A DNA stretch of 64,000 nt, taken from positions 496,001 to 560,000 of the forward strand of contig JAGMUV010000002.1 of the NCBI GenBank assembly GCA_020744425.1, written 5' to 3'. Positions 11,995 through 23,717 of the stretch are shown in pieces. The first letter of the stretch is position 1. Each line of letters opens with the position of its first letter. The notes beneath the pieces were generated by a model, which saw only the letters and a list, made by a program, of their open reading frames with translations, was not told the DNA's origin and did not search any database. The stretch is from Dactylonectria macrodidyma (lineage: Eukaryota > Ascomycota > Sordariomycetes > Hypocreales > Nectriaceae). The position numbers were made by a program, and so were the translations under genes.

Positions 11995-13109
11995 GGTGGG
12001 CGACTTTAGGAAGGGAAAGAGGAAAAGGGATGGAAACACTTCAGCCCGGCAGGGCAAGCAGACGGGGGAAGATCGACCTCATAAAGCTTGTGTCATCTCC
12101 TTTCCCTTAAAGATGTCCCTAGCCTTGAGACATTTCAAGGGAGACTCCATGTCAGCTCAAGGGAGACTCCATGTCAGCTCAAGGGAGGCTCCATGTCAGT
12201 GCGGAATGCCCTGCCCCGCCTCGTGTTGCCCCTGCATGAGGATCGGCCGCCGGGAGGATTTTTGTAGCACGGCCACTATTCCAGGTGTGGTGATAATTTG
12301 CAGATGACTACTCCGTACCTCGGTATTTCGACTCAATATCAAACCTTGAAGGCGCTTTCCTTTGAGAAAAAAAAGTACCTACCAGAGTCATGGCCAATGT
12401 TAGAAGAGACTTCGGATGTGGCGTCAATAGGCACTGAAAAGCACGTCACTTGCGGATGTGGCGGTTTACCGTTCATCCTCAAGCCAGGATCTATAAGGTT
12501 TGCCGGTCTAAGGGACCCACCCTACTCCGTAACGGGCGTAATATTGAAATTGCTTCTTAGTCCGAAACAACCCAGCCGTAAACCCTGTCAAATTGTCAAT
12601 GGCCGAATTCGAGGCCCACTCCCGAGGGTATTGCTACCCGGGTCAGTCAAGTAGTACTTACTTACCTTAAGTTGTGCTACCCAAGTCCCAAAGTTGGCGC
12701 AAATCCCAAAACAGCCTGACTAAGAATCGGGCCTGCGCTTCGAGTGTACAGTCGGGGATGATTCGGAGTTACGGGCGTCATCAATATGCACATTCTCGCC
12801 CATCTAGACCTATTCTAGCAAGCCGTGGGTCAATCTGTACCCCGCGACCCGTTGAGATGCTCCTCCAGATGTAGATGCGCGCATCTTGAATCCCAGGATT
12901 CATGTCCCTTGTGACCATTTTCATGCCAACTTACATGCGCGTTGCTTGAACTGCGTTGCTCTTTGTCGTATGTTCACCTCGGACCTCCCCGCACGTCAGC
13001 CCTATAGTAATCCATCCGATCGCCAACTATTCGACCCCTCTCTCCTGGGCGTTTGTATCCTCAATCCACGCTGTGCGGCGAAGCGCATGCTTCCTGACCG
13101 TTTTCGACA
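11995..13109. other. Intergenic, 1.1 kb between divergent genes
   Basis: Shared promoter region of the Cas1p-like gene (minus) and the ferric reductase (plus). It holds the 22-bp tandem repeat at 12135..12200. No other gene is supported. Confidence 0.6.
12135..12200. repeat. Tandem repeat, 3 x 22 bp
   Basis: Three head-to-tail 22-bp copies of tcaagggagactccatgtca plus two bases. Copies 1 and 2 (12135-12156, 12157-12178) are identical; copy 3 (12179-12200) differs at two bases. The array sits 140-206 nt upstream of the Cas1p-like start codon, so it is in its promoter or 5' leader. Confidence 0.9.
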
Positions 13110-15010
13110 ATGACTAGCTTCTCAATGGGCTTCAAGCCTATCAAGGAGAGGCAAATCATCAACGAATGGGCCTTGAAGGTGTACGCTGGCGCACTCTGCA
13201 CTCTAATACTGCTCTTCGCGCTTCTCTATTGGGGGCCTCATCTATCCACCAAATACCGGAAGTCCACCCCGCGATACCTTCGAACGATACCAGGCTATCA
13301 AAATCTCCGAAGAATGTCTCGGTAAATAGCTCAGAAATATGAGACTACGCGATAAAGACTAACGGCACTAAGAGCTGTGAGGAGCTATACACTCCATCAA
13401 ATACCCGGCTTTCCTTCTCTCGGACACGCGGTTCTAACGGCAATCTATCTAATACTCAATTTTACACTATGCATCATCAATGTTAAGACGCACAAATTGA
13501 GTAATCCAGCCGCAAGGCTGGGGTGGTGATTTACCTCCTACTTCTTTATGCTGAGCGTCGCTGATATGAGGGTGCCTCAGGATGGCGACTGCCAACATAC
13601 TTTTGGCGGTATTCCTCGGATTGAAGAACACTCCATTGCGTGTTCTCACATCGGAGACCTACAATCGTCTAAATTTCCTTCATCGTGCCGTTGGCTATAC
13701 TGCGGTAGCGCAGACGCTCCTCCACGCAATATTGTACATGATATGCTTCGGGGGCAAAAACAGATGGGATATCTTCATATATCGCCCTAACCTCGAAGGC
13801 TCTATATCAGGCGTTGGGATGCTGATGCTTTTGCTCGGCATTTTTCGAACTCTCAACTATGAAGTCTTCTACGTCAGTCACATTATCGGGGTGATTGTGA
13901 CAATTACCTTTGCAGCACTCCACCGGCCATCTTGGGTCCAAAAGGTTCCAATTATCATGGTAATTGCCGCTGCGATTTGGGTTGTCGATCGTCTAATTCG
14001 GGGAACGTTTCTGCTCTTCAATCTCCGCGATGGTACGGCTACTATTTACCCACTTCCTCGAGGAGGAATCAAACTAGTGATGAGGACGCCACGAGCGGCT
14101 GCGAATCCAGGTCTCCATTGCTTCGTCTGGATACCCGGGATACGAGCATTCCAGACGCATCCATTTACAATCACATCGCACACAACTTCGAGTCTTGAGA
14201 TGATCGTGAAATCTCATGCTGGATTCACCAAAGATCTCTACGAGTTTGCTGTATCGAATCCGGGAAGTGTTGTCAATGCTTCTATTGACGGGCCATACGG
14301 CTCTCTCCCAAACCTAAAGCACTACGATAAACTCGTTTTCATCGCTGGTGGAAGCGGAGCCGCCTTCACCTTTGGGCTGATGGATAAGTGGCTTTCCCAG
14401 CTTCAGCCAGGATCGACACAACTCGTCCATTTCATCTGGACAGTCAGAGAAAAAGGTATTTCGCACGTCACACTCTTGAAGATGCGACCCATTAATTGGT
14501 TTACTATTAGAAAACCTGGCTTGGTTTGCCGATCATCTGGATGAACTTAGCTGCCATCCATCCCAAATCTCGGTAGCTTTGCATGTCACGGGCGAGTCGA
14601 TTTCTACTTCTCCTTGTCAGTATTATTCTCCCGGAAGCAGCACTCCAACTCTCATCGCATCCGGAGATTTCCTCCCTCAAATAGCCCGAGGTGGACCAGT
14701 TGAGTCACTCTACCATCTCACCCTGAGCTCCCGACTTGCCGCCAGTCTCGAAGAATACGAACATGAACGCCTACTCAGCGAGACACCCGAGTCAATGGAC
14801 TTGGAAAGTCGCTTTGACATCAAGTATCAAAGATTGAGGGCGAATGACATTATTTCCGATATTGTGAGGTCAACGGGGGTCAATCAGCAAGTGTTGGTCG
14901 CTGCTTGCGGGCCTAGATCGCTAATGAAGGACGTGATGATGACCGTTGGAAGTTGCATGCGCTCTGATGGGCCGAGCATAGAGGTGCATTGCGAGAATTT
15001 CGACCTATAA
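13110..15010 (+). CDS. Ferric/cupric reductase transmembrane protein (FRE family)
   Basis: Plasma-membrane flavocytochrome that reduces extracellular Fe3+/Cu2+ with cytosolic NADPH. Exons 13110..13321, 13373..13525, 13581..14455 and 14511..15010 give 579 aa in frame. The heme-binding membrane core has paired histidines: FLHRAVGYTAVAQTLLHAIL and FYVSHIIGVIVTITFAALH. The FAD site is HPFTITSH near residue 315, the NAD(P)H site is FIAGGSGAAFTFGLMDKW near 380, and the nicotinamide-side CGP is in VAACGPRSLM near the C-terminus. The ends follow the family. No ferroxidase or iron permease is beside it, so it may serve general iron uptake or another electron acceptor. Confidence 0.93.
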
Positions 15011-15764
15011 GCAGCTGCAGCGTCAATTAGAATCTTTCCTTTCACTTCAATTCTGACTTCTCAGGACCATATGCGCCTCAGCATAATTAGGCATGTTGTC
15101 GAAACCGTCGCACGAGCGCCATTCACAGAGTGTTGCCCACCATTGGAGTCAATGCCCACCACTCCGTCATTCTGTCTCCTAGCGGTCTTCAGCGAAAATC
15201 AGCAGACCTTCGTATGCTGTGTGCTCTCGTTTTCGGTAATTTATTTTATGCTTACAATGTCACATAATGCCATAGTGTTGCGTCCGCTCGGCAGCAATGG
15301 TCTAGTGAATGAGGATGGTAATGTGTTAGTTCCTCGCCAACCCTCAGAACTAAAACTAGATACTTGGACATAACAAAAAGAGGGCGATGTTACCAAGACC
15401 CTTTGACGCACAGACTCACAGGTTACGGCTCGAGCCAGATATCTAGATAAATTTTATTACAAGTGATTCTTGTACCATCTTCAGGATGAGCTACGAGATC
15501 GCATAGTGTTGTAATGTTAACGCAGACTATTCCCACTTCATATGTACCTCAGCCACACTTCACATTCAGCCAATGGCCAGGATTCGGCATCTCGGCCCCC
15601 GCGGATATAACCAACCCCGCGTCAATGTGGGCTGATGGATACTCCTCGTGTCCCCCTTGTCCGCATTTCTGCCACGAACCAACCCTCTCCCAACATTGGA
15701 CGTTTGGACTAATAATCCTTCTAAATAAGCCCGAATCTTGCCGATCGCTGTAGAAAATACCACC
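15011..15764. other. Intergenic, 754 bp
   Basis: 3' flank of the ferric reductase and promoter of the LaeA-like gene. No gene supported. Confidence 0.6.
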
Positions 15765-16936
15765 ATGGGCGACGCCCCTTCTGACACCAAGGGTGGAACC
15801 ACCCAGACGCCTCCTGCTGCTACTCTCGAGAACATCGGCGTGATTGAGGCCGACAATGAGGAGGAAAATGACGCGGACTCGTCCCTCGGCGACGATGACG
15901 CTGCCAGCTCGACCGCCTCGCTCGCCAGCAGCGTCCTGCGATATCGCGAGGAGAATGGCCGCACTTATCACGCCTACAAAGACGGCGCCTATGTCATGCC
16001 CAACGACATTCGCGAGCAAGAGCGCCTCGATCTCCAGCATAACCTCTTCCTCATCACCTTCGAGGACAAGCTGTATCTCAGCCCCGCTGGCCGCAACGGT
16101 CAAAAGCTCAAACATGTGCTCGATGTCGGCACAGGAACAGGTCTCTGGGCCATAGATTTCGCCGACGAGCATCCCGAAGCCGAGGTCATCGGCGTGGATC
16201 TCAGCCCCATCCAGTCGGACATGGTGCCTCCTAACCTGAGCTTCCAAGTCGACGACCTGGAGGCGCCATGGACCTTTACCAGCAAGTTCGACTTCATTTA
16301 CAGCCGCATGATGACGGCGGCTTTCGCCGACTGGCCGCGCTTCTTCGAGCAGGCCTACGAAAACCTGACGCCAGGAGGGTGGCTCGAGGTTACGGACATT
16401 TGCCCCTTGACCACAGATGACGGTTCGCTTCCCCAGGATTCTGCTGCGTTCAGATGGGTGACGCAGTTGCTCGAGGGGACCAGGGCTGTGGGCAGGCCGT
16501 TTGATGGCGCCTTCAAGTACAGGGAGCAGTTGCAGACGCAGGGATTTACCAACATTACTCAAGTTATTTACAAGTGGCCTCAGAACCGATGGCCCAAGCA
16601 CCCCAAGCTCAAGGAAATAGGTTTGTGGCTCTTTGCAATTTCTTCTTCGTCTCATCTTGCCAACAACGGACGTGTTCTAACTACCTTATAGGAACTTGGA
16701 ACTTGGAAAACATCACTTCCGGACTGGAAGGACTCAGTGCCGCCGTCTTCACCAGAGTTTTGGGGTGGACCAAGGAAGAGCTCGACATTTTTCTTGTAGA
16801 TGTTCGAAAGGACCTGAAGAACACTGCCTATCACACCTACTGGCCGATGTGAGTTGACAAGAATCAGATTTCCATAGAGCAACGCTGACAAAGTCGTAGC
16901 ATCACGGTTTATGCACAGAAGCCTGTTGATGCTTAG
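15765..16936 (+). CDS. LaeA-like SAM-dependent methyltransferase
   Basis: Class I methyltransferase of the fungal LaeA-like group. Exons 15765..16620, 16692..16848 and 16900..16936 give 349 aa. An acidic, low-complexity head (residues 1-60, ADNEEENDADSSLGDDDAAS) leads into RTYHAYKDGAYVMPND, the usual LaeA-family entry. The SAM motif I is HVLDVGTGTGLWAIDFADE near residue 123, followed by VIGVDLSPIQ (motif II acidic residue) and LTPGGWLEVTDI. The tail ends TVYAQKPVDA. Members range from the global secondary-metabolism regulator to ordinary small-molecule methyltransferases; sequence alone does not separate them here. A DHA2 transporter follows on the opposite strand. Confidence 0.9.
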
Positions 16937-17391
16937 ACGCCGACTGCCACTCACGAGGTTTCTCGTAGAGAGGGCGGAGTCGACAACGATTAACTGCTGA
17001 ACGGCCTGATATGATGAATACGTCTCAAGCACAATTAATTTTCTTCATAACATATCTATTAAAAATATACGACTAGCCTAGCTACTTGACATCCATGCAA
17101 GATTAGAGATGATGCAACCTTAATCTTCGAGTGCTCTTTCACTAGATTGGATGGATGGGGAACTTTCATGACCGCACAAATACTTGCCCCTCTTGTCTTT
17201 GATGCCATTGATCCTACTAGGTTCCTCCTCCCTCAGTGATCCTCGACTTGGTGTCTAATTCAGTTCTCCAGTTTGACTCCATGTCCCAAGCATAATTCAC
17301 TCGCTTCCAACATCGCTCAGAAGACGATGTGCACAGACATGATGTAATTGCGGATAGACGATCCCCTCTAACAGATCACTCCCAGGCATTA
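16937..17391. other. Intergenic, 455 bp between convergent genes
   Basis: 3' flanks of the methyltransferase and the MFS gene. AT-rich; nothing else seen. Confidence 0.6.
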
Positions 17392-19225
17392 TCAAACCCC
17401 TCGAGTGTCAACCGCAGTTGCGAATGCTTCTGGCCTGGTATCAATGGCCTCCGTGGATTCATCCCAGCCCTCCCTCTCATCCTTTGGCACTCGCACAAAG
17501 GCAAAATCCAGAATCAATCCAATGACGGCAATGGCAGCTCCAAAATACAGAGCAGCTCTGAAGCCCAGCACAGTATCGCTGCCATCCTTGACCAGTTCTG
17601 TCTCGATTGTCCCCGCAAACCCCAAGCCCAAACTGTTTCCGTACAGGTTGAGTGTTCCGATGAGACTGCTCGCGACGCCCTGCTGCCGACGGGTCACGCT
17701 ATTGCTCGCAATGATTTGAGCAGCCACATAGACGAAGTCCGGACAAAATCCAGCGAATATGATGGCTGGGAAAGATTGTGCCCAGTACGTTTGCTTGATG
17801 GGCATCGTCGCGAGCAGAAGATTGGAGCCAAGGGCCATCACAACGCCAACAGCCAAGACCCACTGAGCTGCGACTCTCGGGATAAGCCAAGCGGCGAGAT
17901 AGACAGCGAACACAGAACTGACTCCGAATGGGATAAAGCCGATTCCAGTTTGGAGTACCGATGCACTGCGCAAGACTTGCTGCCAAGAGACGAAATACCA
18001 AACCGAAATCCCAATGGCCATGTAACTGAGAAGCACCACGAAGAACAGTGCCGATAGTGTTGGAATACGGAAAATCGACAACGGCATGATGGGGTCTTTC
18101 GCCCACATCTTTTCCCAGGCCAAGAAAGTCAGAAACAGAGCGACGGATACGATCAAACAAGCTATCTCATATAAGCTATTCCAACCTTGGGATGGCGCTT
18201 GACTACAAGCATGAATGTTAGAATGAATGGTTACGCCGTATATTGCAAGATGTTTGTACTCACTTCCACACAATATTGAAGAGAAGCAGACTACTAAGTC
18301 CCAAAAGGGCGCCAAAGTAATCTATGTTTCCTTCTTTGTCTACGGGGGTTTCTTTCGGCATCAGAAACGCAAGTCCAGCAATTATCACACCTTGCATGAT
18401 GGCCCTATTGTTTTCTCAATATCAAGCTCACAAAACGTCCCCGGGGTACTTACACCGTAATGAAGAACCACTTCCAATCATAAAATTGCGTAAATACTCC
18501 GGCCAACAAAGCTCCGATCACTCCACCAATGGGCGGGGAAGCTGCGAAGAATCCCAGGAGAAGATTGCGAGACTTTCCGGGCGGGACCGTGATGGTAATC
18601 GTGGATACTGCGTTGGGCATGAAGAGGCCACCACCGATTCCCGTCAGAGCACGGGCTGCGATGAACGACTCATACCCGGTACAAAACGCGTTGACAATCG
18701 AGAAGATGGAAAATACGGAGCAGCCTATTAAAGTGAGATTCTTGTGGCCATAGACGGCTCCCAGGCGGCCCGTAATGAGGATAAATGCTCCCTGAGTTAG
18801 ACTAATGCAAACCCAGTTTTAGCGACTGCTATTCAATCCAAAGATTAATAGAAGATTCTTACGGATACGCCGCTGCCATCCAGTTTGACTGGCCTGGGCC
18901 AGACCCGCGACCGAGATCCTTACTGAATGCCAGTCCGCCAGCAACCGTGCTGAAATACGAGATAAACTTGTACCTGCGTCAGCAAAGATCTCTCCCGATA
19001 ATGATCGAAATGTCCTACCTGCACAACATTGGCGCAAACTAGAAGAGCCGTGATGGATATTGTCGCCACTGGGCTGAGCCTGGCTGGCGACACCGCCTCA
19101 AAAACACGCGATCCTGGTGGGGATTGAGGAGGAGTCGCCAAAGCAGACCTGCTGCTGAATGGCCTCGCGGGGCGAATTGACTCGTGCGGAGCTTCCTGAA
19201 GCTCAATTATCGTGACTTGAGACAT
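17392..19225 (-). CDS. MFS transporter, DHA2 drug:H+ antiporter type
   Basis: Exons 19225..19019, 18966..18863, 18801..18454, 18404..18264 and 18202..17392 give 536 aa in frame. The start MSQVTIIELQE is followed by a cytosolic tail of about 50 residues. Membrane motifs include GRGSGPGQSNWMAAAYPLTQ, GRLGAVYGHK (MFS motif A, loop 2-3), ARALTGIGGGLFMPNA (motif C-like region) and VPPGKSRNLLLGFFAASPPIGG (DHA2 motif). The C-terminal half has VLRSASVLQTGIGFIPFG and RRQQGVASSLIGTLNLYG. These proteins export toxic compounds or secondary metabolites with protons. It lies head-to-tail with the SMP-30-like gene and converges with the LaeA-like gene. Substrate unknown. Confidence 0.92.
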
Positions 19226-19453
19226 TGTTGGACTGATTTTGATTTCATGTATGATGGCAAAGGGAGAAGCCGATGACAATGCAGTCGGGCGGGGAAGTGC
19301 TTATCAATCATCATCCTTGATGCACAAATAGCGAATAGGTGATAAATGAGTATTTTACGTAAACCCCTATGGCCGGAAGCGACGGCCCATCAACCCAAAT
19401 GACTGATGAGTAATTCTATGGAGTGCTCTCTCTCAGTAAGTAGAGCCCATGGT

Positions 19454-21105
19454 TCAAGTGAGAGCCGGAGCTGAAGCAGCAAGAGTAGCGTAAAACAGCT
19501 TCGTCTGCCCCGTAATGACCATGCGTCCCTGCCCAGCAAACTGGAAGTTGGCTGCCTTAGTTCCTGTATATATTTTGCCAATCAACTTTCCCGAGGGGTT
19601 CCAGACATGCACGCCATCTGCACACCCACCATACACATTTCCCTTGGAATCGCAATGGATACCTGTCGCCCAGAGATGTCAGCATTCCACAAGCTAATGG
19701 ATGGAGGAAAATCATGTCTCACCGTCTGGGATACCAGAGGCCACGTAGGCAAAAGTCTTGCGATTCTCCCATGTGCCGTCCTTTCGGACGTCAAACCTGT
19801 AACTGCATTCCGTTAGATTCATACGATTGGACAATTCTGAAGCTTTAACATACACCGAGGCCGGAGAAGTATGGTTTCGACCGTAAAATCCTAGACTACT
19901 GCCCGTGTCTGTGACATATGCGTAGCGCCCGTCAGGCGAAAAGCCAATGCCTATTGTTCATCAGTACGCCAACTGCAATGAATATTGATCCCCAATTTGA
20001 ACAAACCATTTGGTAAGGTGAAATCATCAGCGACCACAGTTACAGCGCCGCTGGCGAAATTCAGGCGGTAGACTTGGTTCCGCAGACCAGGGGCAGGTCG
20101 AAAGTCTTGAAGGAAGCCGTAAAGAGTATCGGTGAAGTACAGGTCGCCATTAGCGGAATTGACGGCAACGTCATTGAGTGAGTTGAATTGTCTACCAAAG
20201 TAGTTGTTTAACAGCACTTATGACCGTTGTCAGCGAGGCCAGCTTAACTTGTTGCGTCTATCTTACCAGTGGTGTTGTAGGGCTCTTGTGGGTTCATCAA
20301 GTAGAGCGCCGATGGTACATTTTCGCCCTGGCCTTCCCCGGCGAAAATTAGTTGTCCTTTATAATTCGTCCCCCCTAAGACGAGTCAGCTAAGCGCCGGA
20401 GCATGTGATTTGCTTGCTGGGGCTGTACTACCATTCGGGTTGATGACCTGAGGATGTGAAGGTACAGTCGTCACCGTCACCTCATCCTTCTGGTTGGACG
20501 ACTTGCGCACGACTTCAGCTTCAGCGAGCGATATCTTCTGGATGATGGACGACTTTTTCAAGCCTGTTCCCGCCGCTACAGCACCAGCGTTTTGCACAAA
20601 AAAAACTTCATCGGTCGGGGGATACCTGTCATACTCGTTAAGTACACCACTGACACCTACGCAGAGAAAATCTACCACATACCATACAACCGCTTCATGA
20701 AAGATTGGATCCGTGTCAGACGTCGCAATCAGAGTTAACGACGGGTCTGGCCCGATGATATCGTAAAACTCATCGTCGTAGATGTGGAAGGGCTTGGCAG
20801 TAAGAGACTCTTGAGAAACTCCAGGCCAAACAAAAACCTTCAAGCAGAGTCAGCATCCATGTTTCTTGGGCGCCAAGAAAAAAGGGACACACCGTCAATG
20901 CATTCGCTTGTGATGGAGGCGGGACGACGCTCAAGGCGTTGAATGCTTTCTGGTCGATGAGCTGGGCTGTGGAAGGCAAAACGGCTGGGACTTTTGGTGA
21001 TGTCTTTGATACCCATGAGAAGGGATCCAAGCCCATTTGGATCAAAATCCCGGCAACGAGTGCAGCGAAAGCCGCCGGCATCGCTAGCCGAATAATTGTG
21101 TTCAT
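19454..21105 (-). CDS. SMP-30/gluconolactonase-like beta-propeller, membrane-anchored or secreted
   Basis: Eight exons (21105..20893, 20837..20683, 20625..20432, 20374..20267, 20216..20007, 19950..19854, 19802..19723, 19662..19454) give 421 aa in one frame. The start MNTIIRLAMPAAFAAL begins a hydrophobic signal or anchor of about 20 residues, so the protein faces the ER lumen or outside; an ATG 24 nt upstream is also possible. Six-bladed propeller motifs: NGGTNYKGQLIFAGEGQG, FNSLNDVAVNSANGDLYFTDTLYG (the Asn-Asp and Asp metal ligands), GFSPDGRYAYVTDTG, and DGIHCDSKGNVYGG. Relatives hydrolyse lactones or phosphotriesters with a Ca2+ ion. Seven small introns is many for this window. Confidence 0.88.
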
Positions 21106-22409
21106 CACGACTTTTATGACTGCAGCCAAGCAGCACGTTTGTGTGTCAATGAATATTGCCTCACCCTTAGTCTCCTCGTTATTCGTGTTGCGGGGAAGGC
21201 AAAGCTGGGTGGAGACGCGGGTGATAAGAGAAGACCCCAGTTAAAACATCACTCATCTGGAAATGAAAGTAACCAAACGAGAGACCATCTATGCTACTAT
21301 CCGGTGATGTTCCCGCGTTGTGGGGGGCGGGGTAGCAGCACCCTGATACAGTACAGAGCTTCCAGACAGGCCATGACATTGCGCGTCCCATCGATCAGCT
21401 GGAATAGTCAAACGCTTCAACTCTTGACAGTTCCATGATTGACGCTCAAATTCCCAAACAATTTTCGTGCATCCTCCGCTTACGTATTGCAACCGCATGG
21501 TAACTAGCCCTGCAAGGAGAAGGAGGGGTAGTCTTGCAATGAGTTGATCCAGACTTTCTTGCTGATATTTATTCACTGGTAGGAATCCGAGCTATCGATG
21601 AGGCACTAGGCCAGGAAAGGAAGAATTGTGAGAAAGGCAGATTGGACAAGGATCACCCACTCAATTAGATTGTGATCATAGATGGTTAGTTTAATCATGA
21701 GGCTCGCAAGCTCTTTGCGGAAGAACCCATGAGAGCCGCCATTATGAGGGCTGCTGATCATCATGGGATTGAGCCACTTTCCATGTGATTTGGGATGTCT
21801 GACAAACCCAGGTAAGCAAACCGGCATTATGACGTACAAAGGCCGACACGTAGTAATTAAAGAAGGACAAATTTACAAATCAGGAAATATTAAGTTGCGC
21901 CCGGTAGTCATCACCACGGCATTGGGACAATGTGAGCGGGTGAGAGCATCGGTGTGTGTGGGTCGGCACTTGATACAGTCAGGCAATTATTACCACTCCA
22001 AGTGCCCAAATACTTGGTGGGGCTACCTTCATCCAATGGCACTTGTGCGAATACATGGCTCAGTTAAAAGATACGTAAGTACAGGCCACTGGCAAGTCGA
22101 CGGGAGAGTAGTGACTAACCTGGAATGACTAAACCGAGTCCCCTTAAATTCTCAGACACTCGAAGGAGGTAGTGCTACCCGCGGGTTTGACGAACCAGCT
22201 TGCTTAGGGGTGGCCCTCCCCTGCCGACTACCGAGGAAGGACGCTGAGCAAGCAAAATAAACAGACCCCAGACCTCATTAGACTGACTGGGTAATGCCTC
22301 CCCCGGATTCTTCAACTCGATCCAACCGTTTCAAACGAACATGCGAGTACCTGTACTGTATATCAGGAACTCGCATGTTCCAAATCCAGACACCGATCCC
22401 GAAGCAGAC
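21106..22409. other. Intergenic, 1.3 kb with a hairpin at its right end
   Basis: Promoter side of the SMP-30-like gene. No domain is recognised in the open frame at 21763..22128. The inverted repeat at 22337..22380 is listed separately. Confidence 0.5.
22337..22380. repeat. Inverted repeat / hairpin
   Basis: Perfect 12-bp arms gaacatgcgagt (22337-22348) and actcgcatgttc (22369-22380). Inside them, after one A/A mismatch, cctg pairs with cagg, leaving a 10-nt loop. The total stem is 16 pairs. It lies just upstream of the decayed Zn-cluster gene. Confidence 0.85.
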
Positions 22410-23243
22410 ATGTCAAGCTACCATCAAACACCTGGACTGACAACTCGTCGTTTACACACGGCGCGAGCATGCCCGCGATGCAGAAGGCGCAAAACGACAT
22501 ACGATACGACTGCGAGTCAAATTCCTTGCGTATTTTGTCGATTGGATGCCAGGAATCGTACTCTCGAATCAAGGCCCTCCTTACCATGGTTCGTCTTCAC
22601 TGCCTACTTCTAGCTGAACCAGCTTGGTGTAACCTTTACTAGCCTCGCTACACCCCATGTGCCGCTCAAAACAGAACCACAAAGACCAGTCGTTTCATCA
22701 CCAAATGTTACGAGGGCGATGACTTCTTCAGTATCTTGTACGTCAACAATGGCGACTGTAGAGCCATGGGGCGACCCAATGACTACAATCTCCATACCAC
22801 CAACTCCGCAGCGTGACGAACTACGCGAGGCCATGGAGAATCTACTCAGCGACGACGAAGCCATCATGACAGGGCTCTCAGATTTCCTTCGCGAAGAACG
22901 ACGAAACAAATACCCGACGAGAAAACGCGGCTCTGCCCTCAAGAATATGCCAGGTAAAAACCGCTGTTATTGCTTCCAGTTTCTTGCTTCTTACATTTTG
23001 TCATGCATAGGCTCAGGTTCCCTTACACACAACTTACGCCATCCGAAACACCTCTCCTATCCGATGTCCGTCATGCTGTTTTCTCGAGATCGGTTGATGC
23101 AAGCTGGCGCAACACGTCGACTTCGCTTGAACGATGCAGGATACTCGCAGCAGCAAGGGCGGCAATCTATCACCGCGACGTCGACGACAATACCCCAGCC
23201 GATTATGAGCCAACGAATGAATAGGCAAATAAGGATGTCCTAA
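22410..23243 (+). pseudogene. Degenerate Zn2Cys6-type gene (decayed or aberrant)
   Basis: Starting at MSSYHQTPGLTTRRLHTARA, the frame enters ACPRCRRRKTTYD, then PCVFCRLDARNR. The spacing matches a Gal4-type cluster, but the third Cys is Tyr (residue 31) and the sixth is Arg (residue 50), each one transition away from a Cys codon. A 54-nt intron at 22589..22642 (branch GCTGAAC, acceptor ACTAG) would remove an in-frame TAG and lead into LATPHVPLKTEPQRP. A Glu-rich helix follows (RDELREAMENLLSDDEAIMT). After a second intron near 22954..23010 two frames compete: one ends at 23243, the other, more protein-like (SETPLLSDVRHAVFSRS), at 23224. That suggests one frameshift. No activator domain is seen. 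Confidence 0.45.
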
Positions 23244-23717
23244 ATGTCACGGCTTTATTCAATGCACGAGTCTCGGCGGCTTTTATCTTAGTTTCCTCGG
23301 TTTCATTGGCCTTCTCCTCGGCGGCGAGAGAAAGTAGCATATTCACCGCAGGCCATCGCATGTCTAGATTCTTTGCCAAAATGCCTCCAGTTGCTCGCCA
23401 TATGTATGCTTGGCTCTGATGCCGTTGATCGAAGGGCTGCGAGCGGTAGTTACACGAGTAGCTGTTTCCAGACGATGTATTATTAGGGACGCTGGAGGGA
23501 GACTTGCCCAACTCACATTAGGGCAGCGTCATCATAACGTCTCCCATGTTTGTACTGCTGGGTCGTCGTCACACTTTGCGCCGTCTGCGAAAATGCGAAC
23601 AAGGGAAGCAGCTCCCGTGAGTAATAGACCCTCTCCCCTGTTCTTCGTTTGGTCTTGTTCTAATAGCAGCCGCAGTTTCTCACCGCCGAGCAAAGAATGT
23701 GCCCGAGGGGCCTTCAT
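23203..23717 (-). CDS. Possible hypothetical gene or relic, two pieces
   Basis: Two minus-strand frames lie in series. The first (23717..23532) reads MKAPRAHSLLGGEKLRLLLE and later ASLVRIFADGAKCDDDPAVQ. The second (23511..23203) includes MLLSLAAEEKANETEETKIK with a charged helical character. Between them GTGAGTTGGG could be a donor, but I could not find one splice that joins the frames cleanly. The 3' end overlaps the end of the degenerate Zn-cluster locus on the other strand. No family recognised. Confidence 0.2.

Noticed and set aside
15549..16655. A 368-codon minus-strand frame
   Set aside because: It mirrors the LaeA-like methyltransferase, whose motifs and introns are clear.
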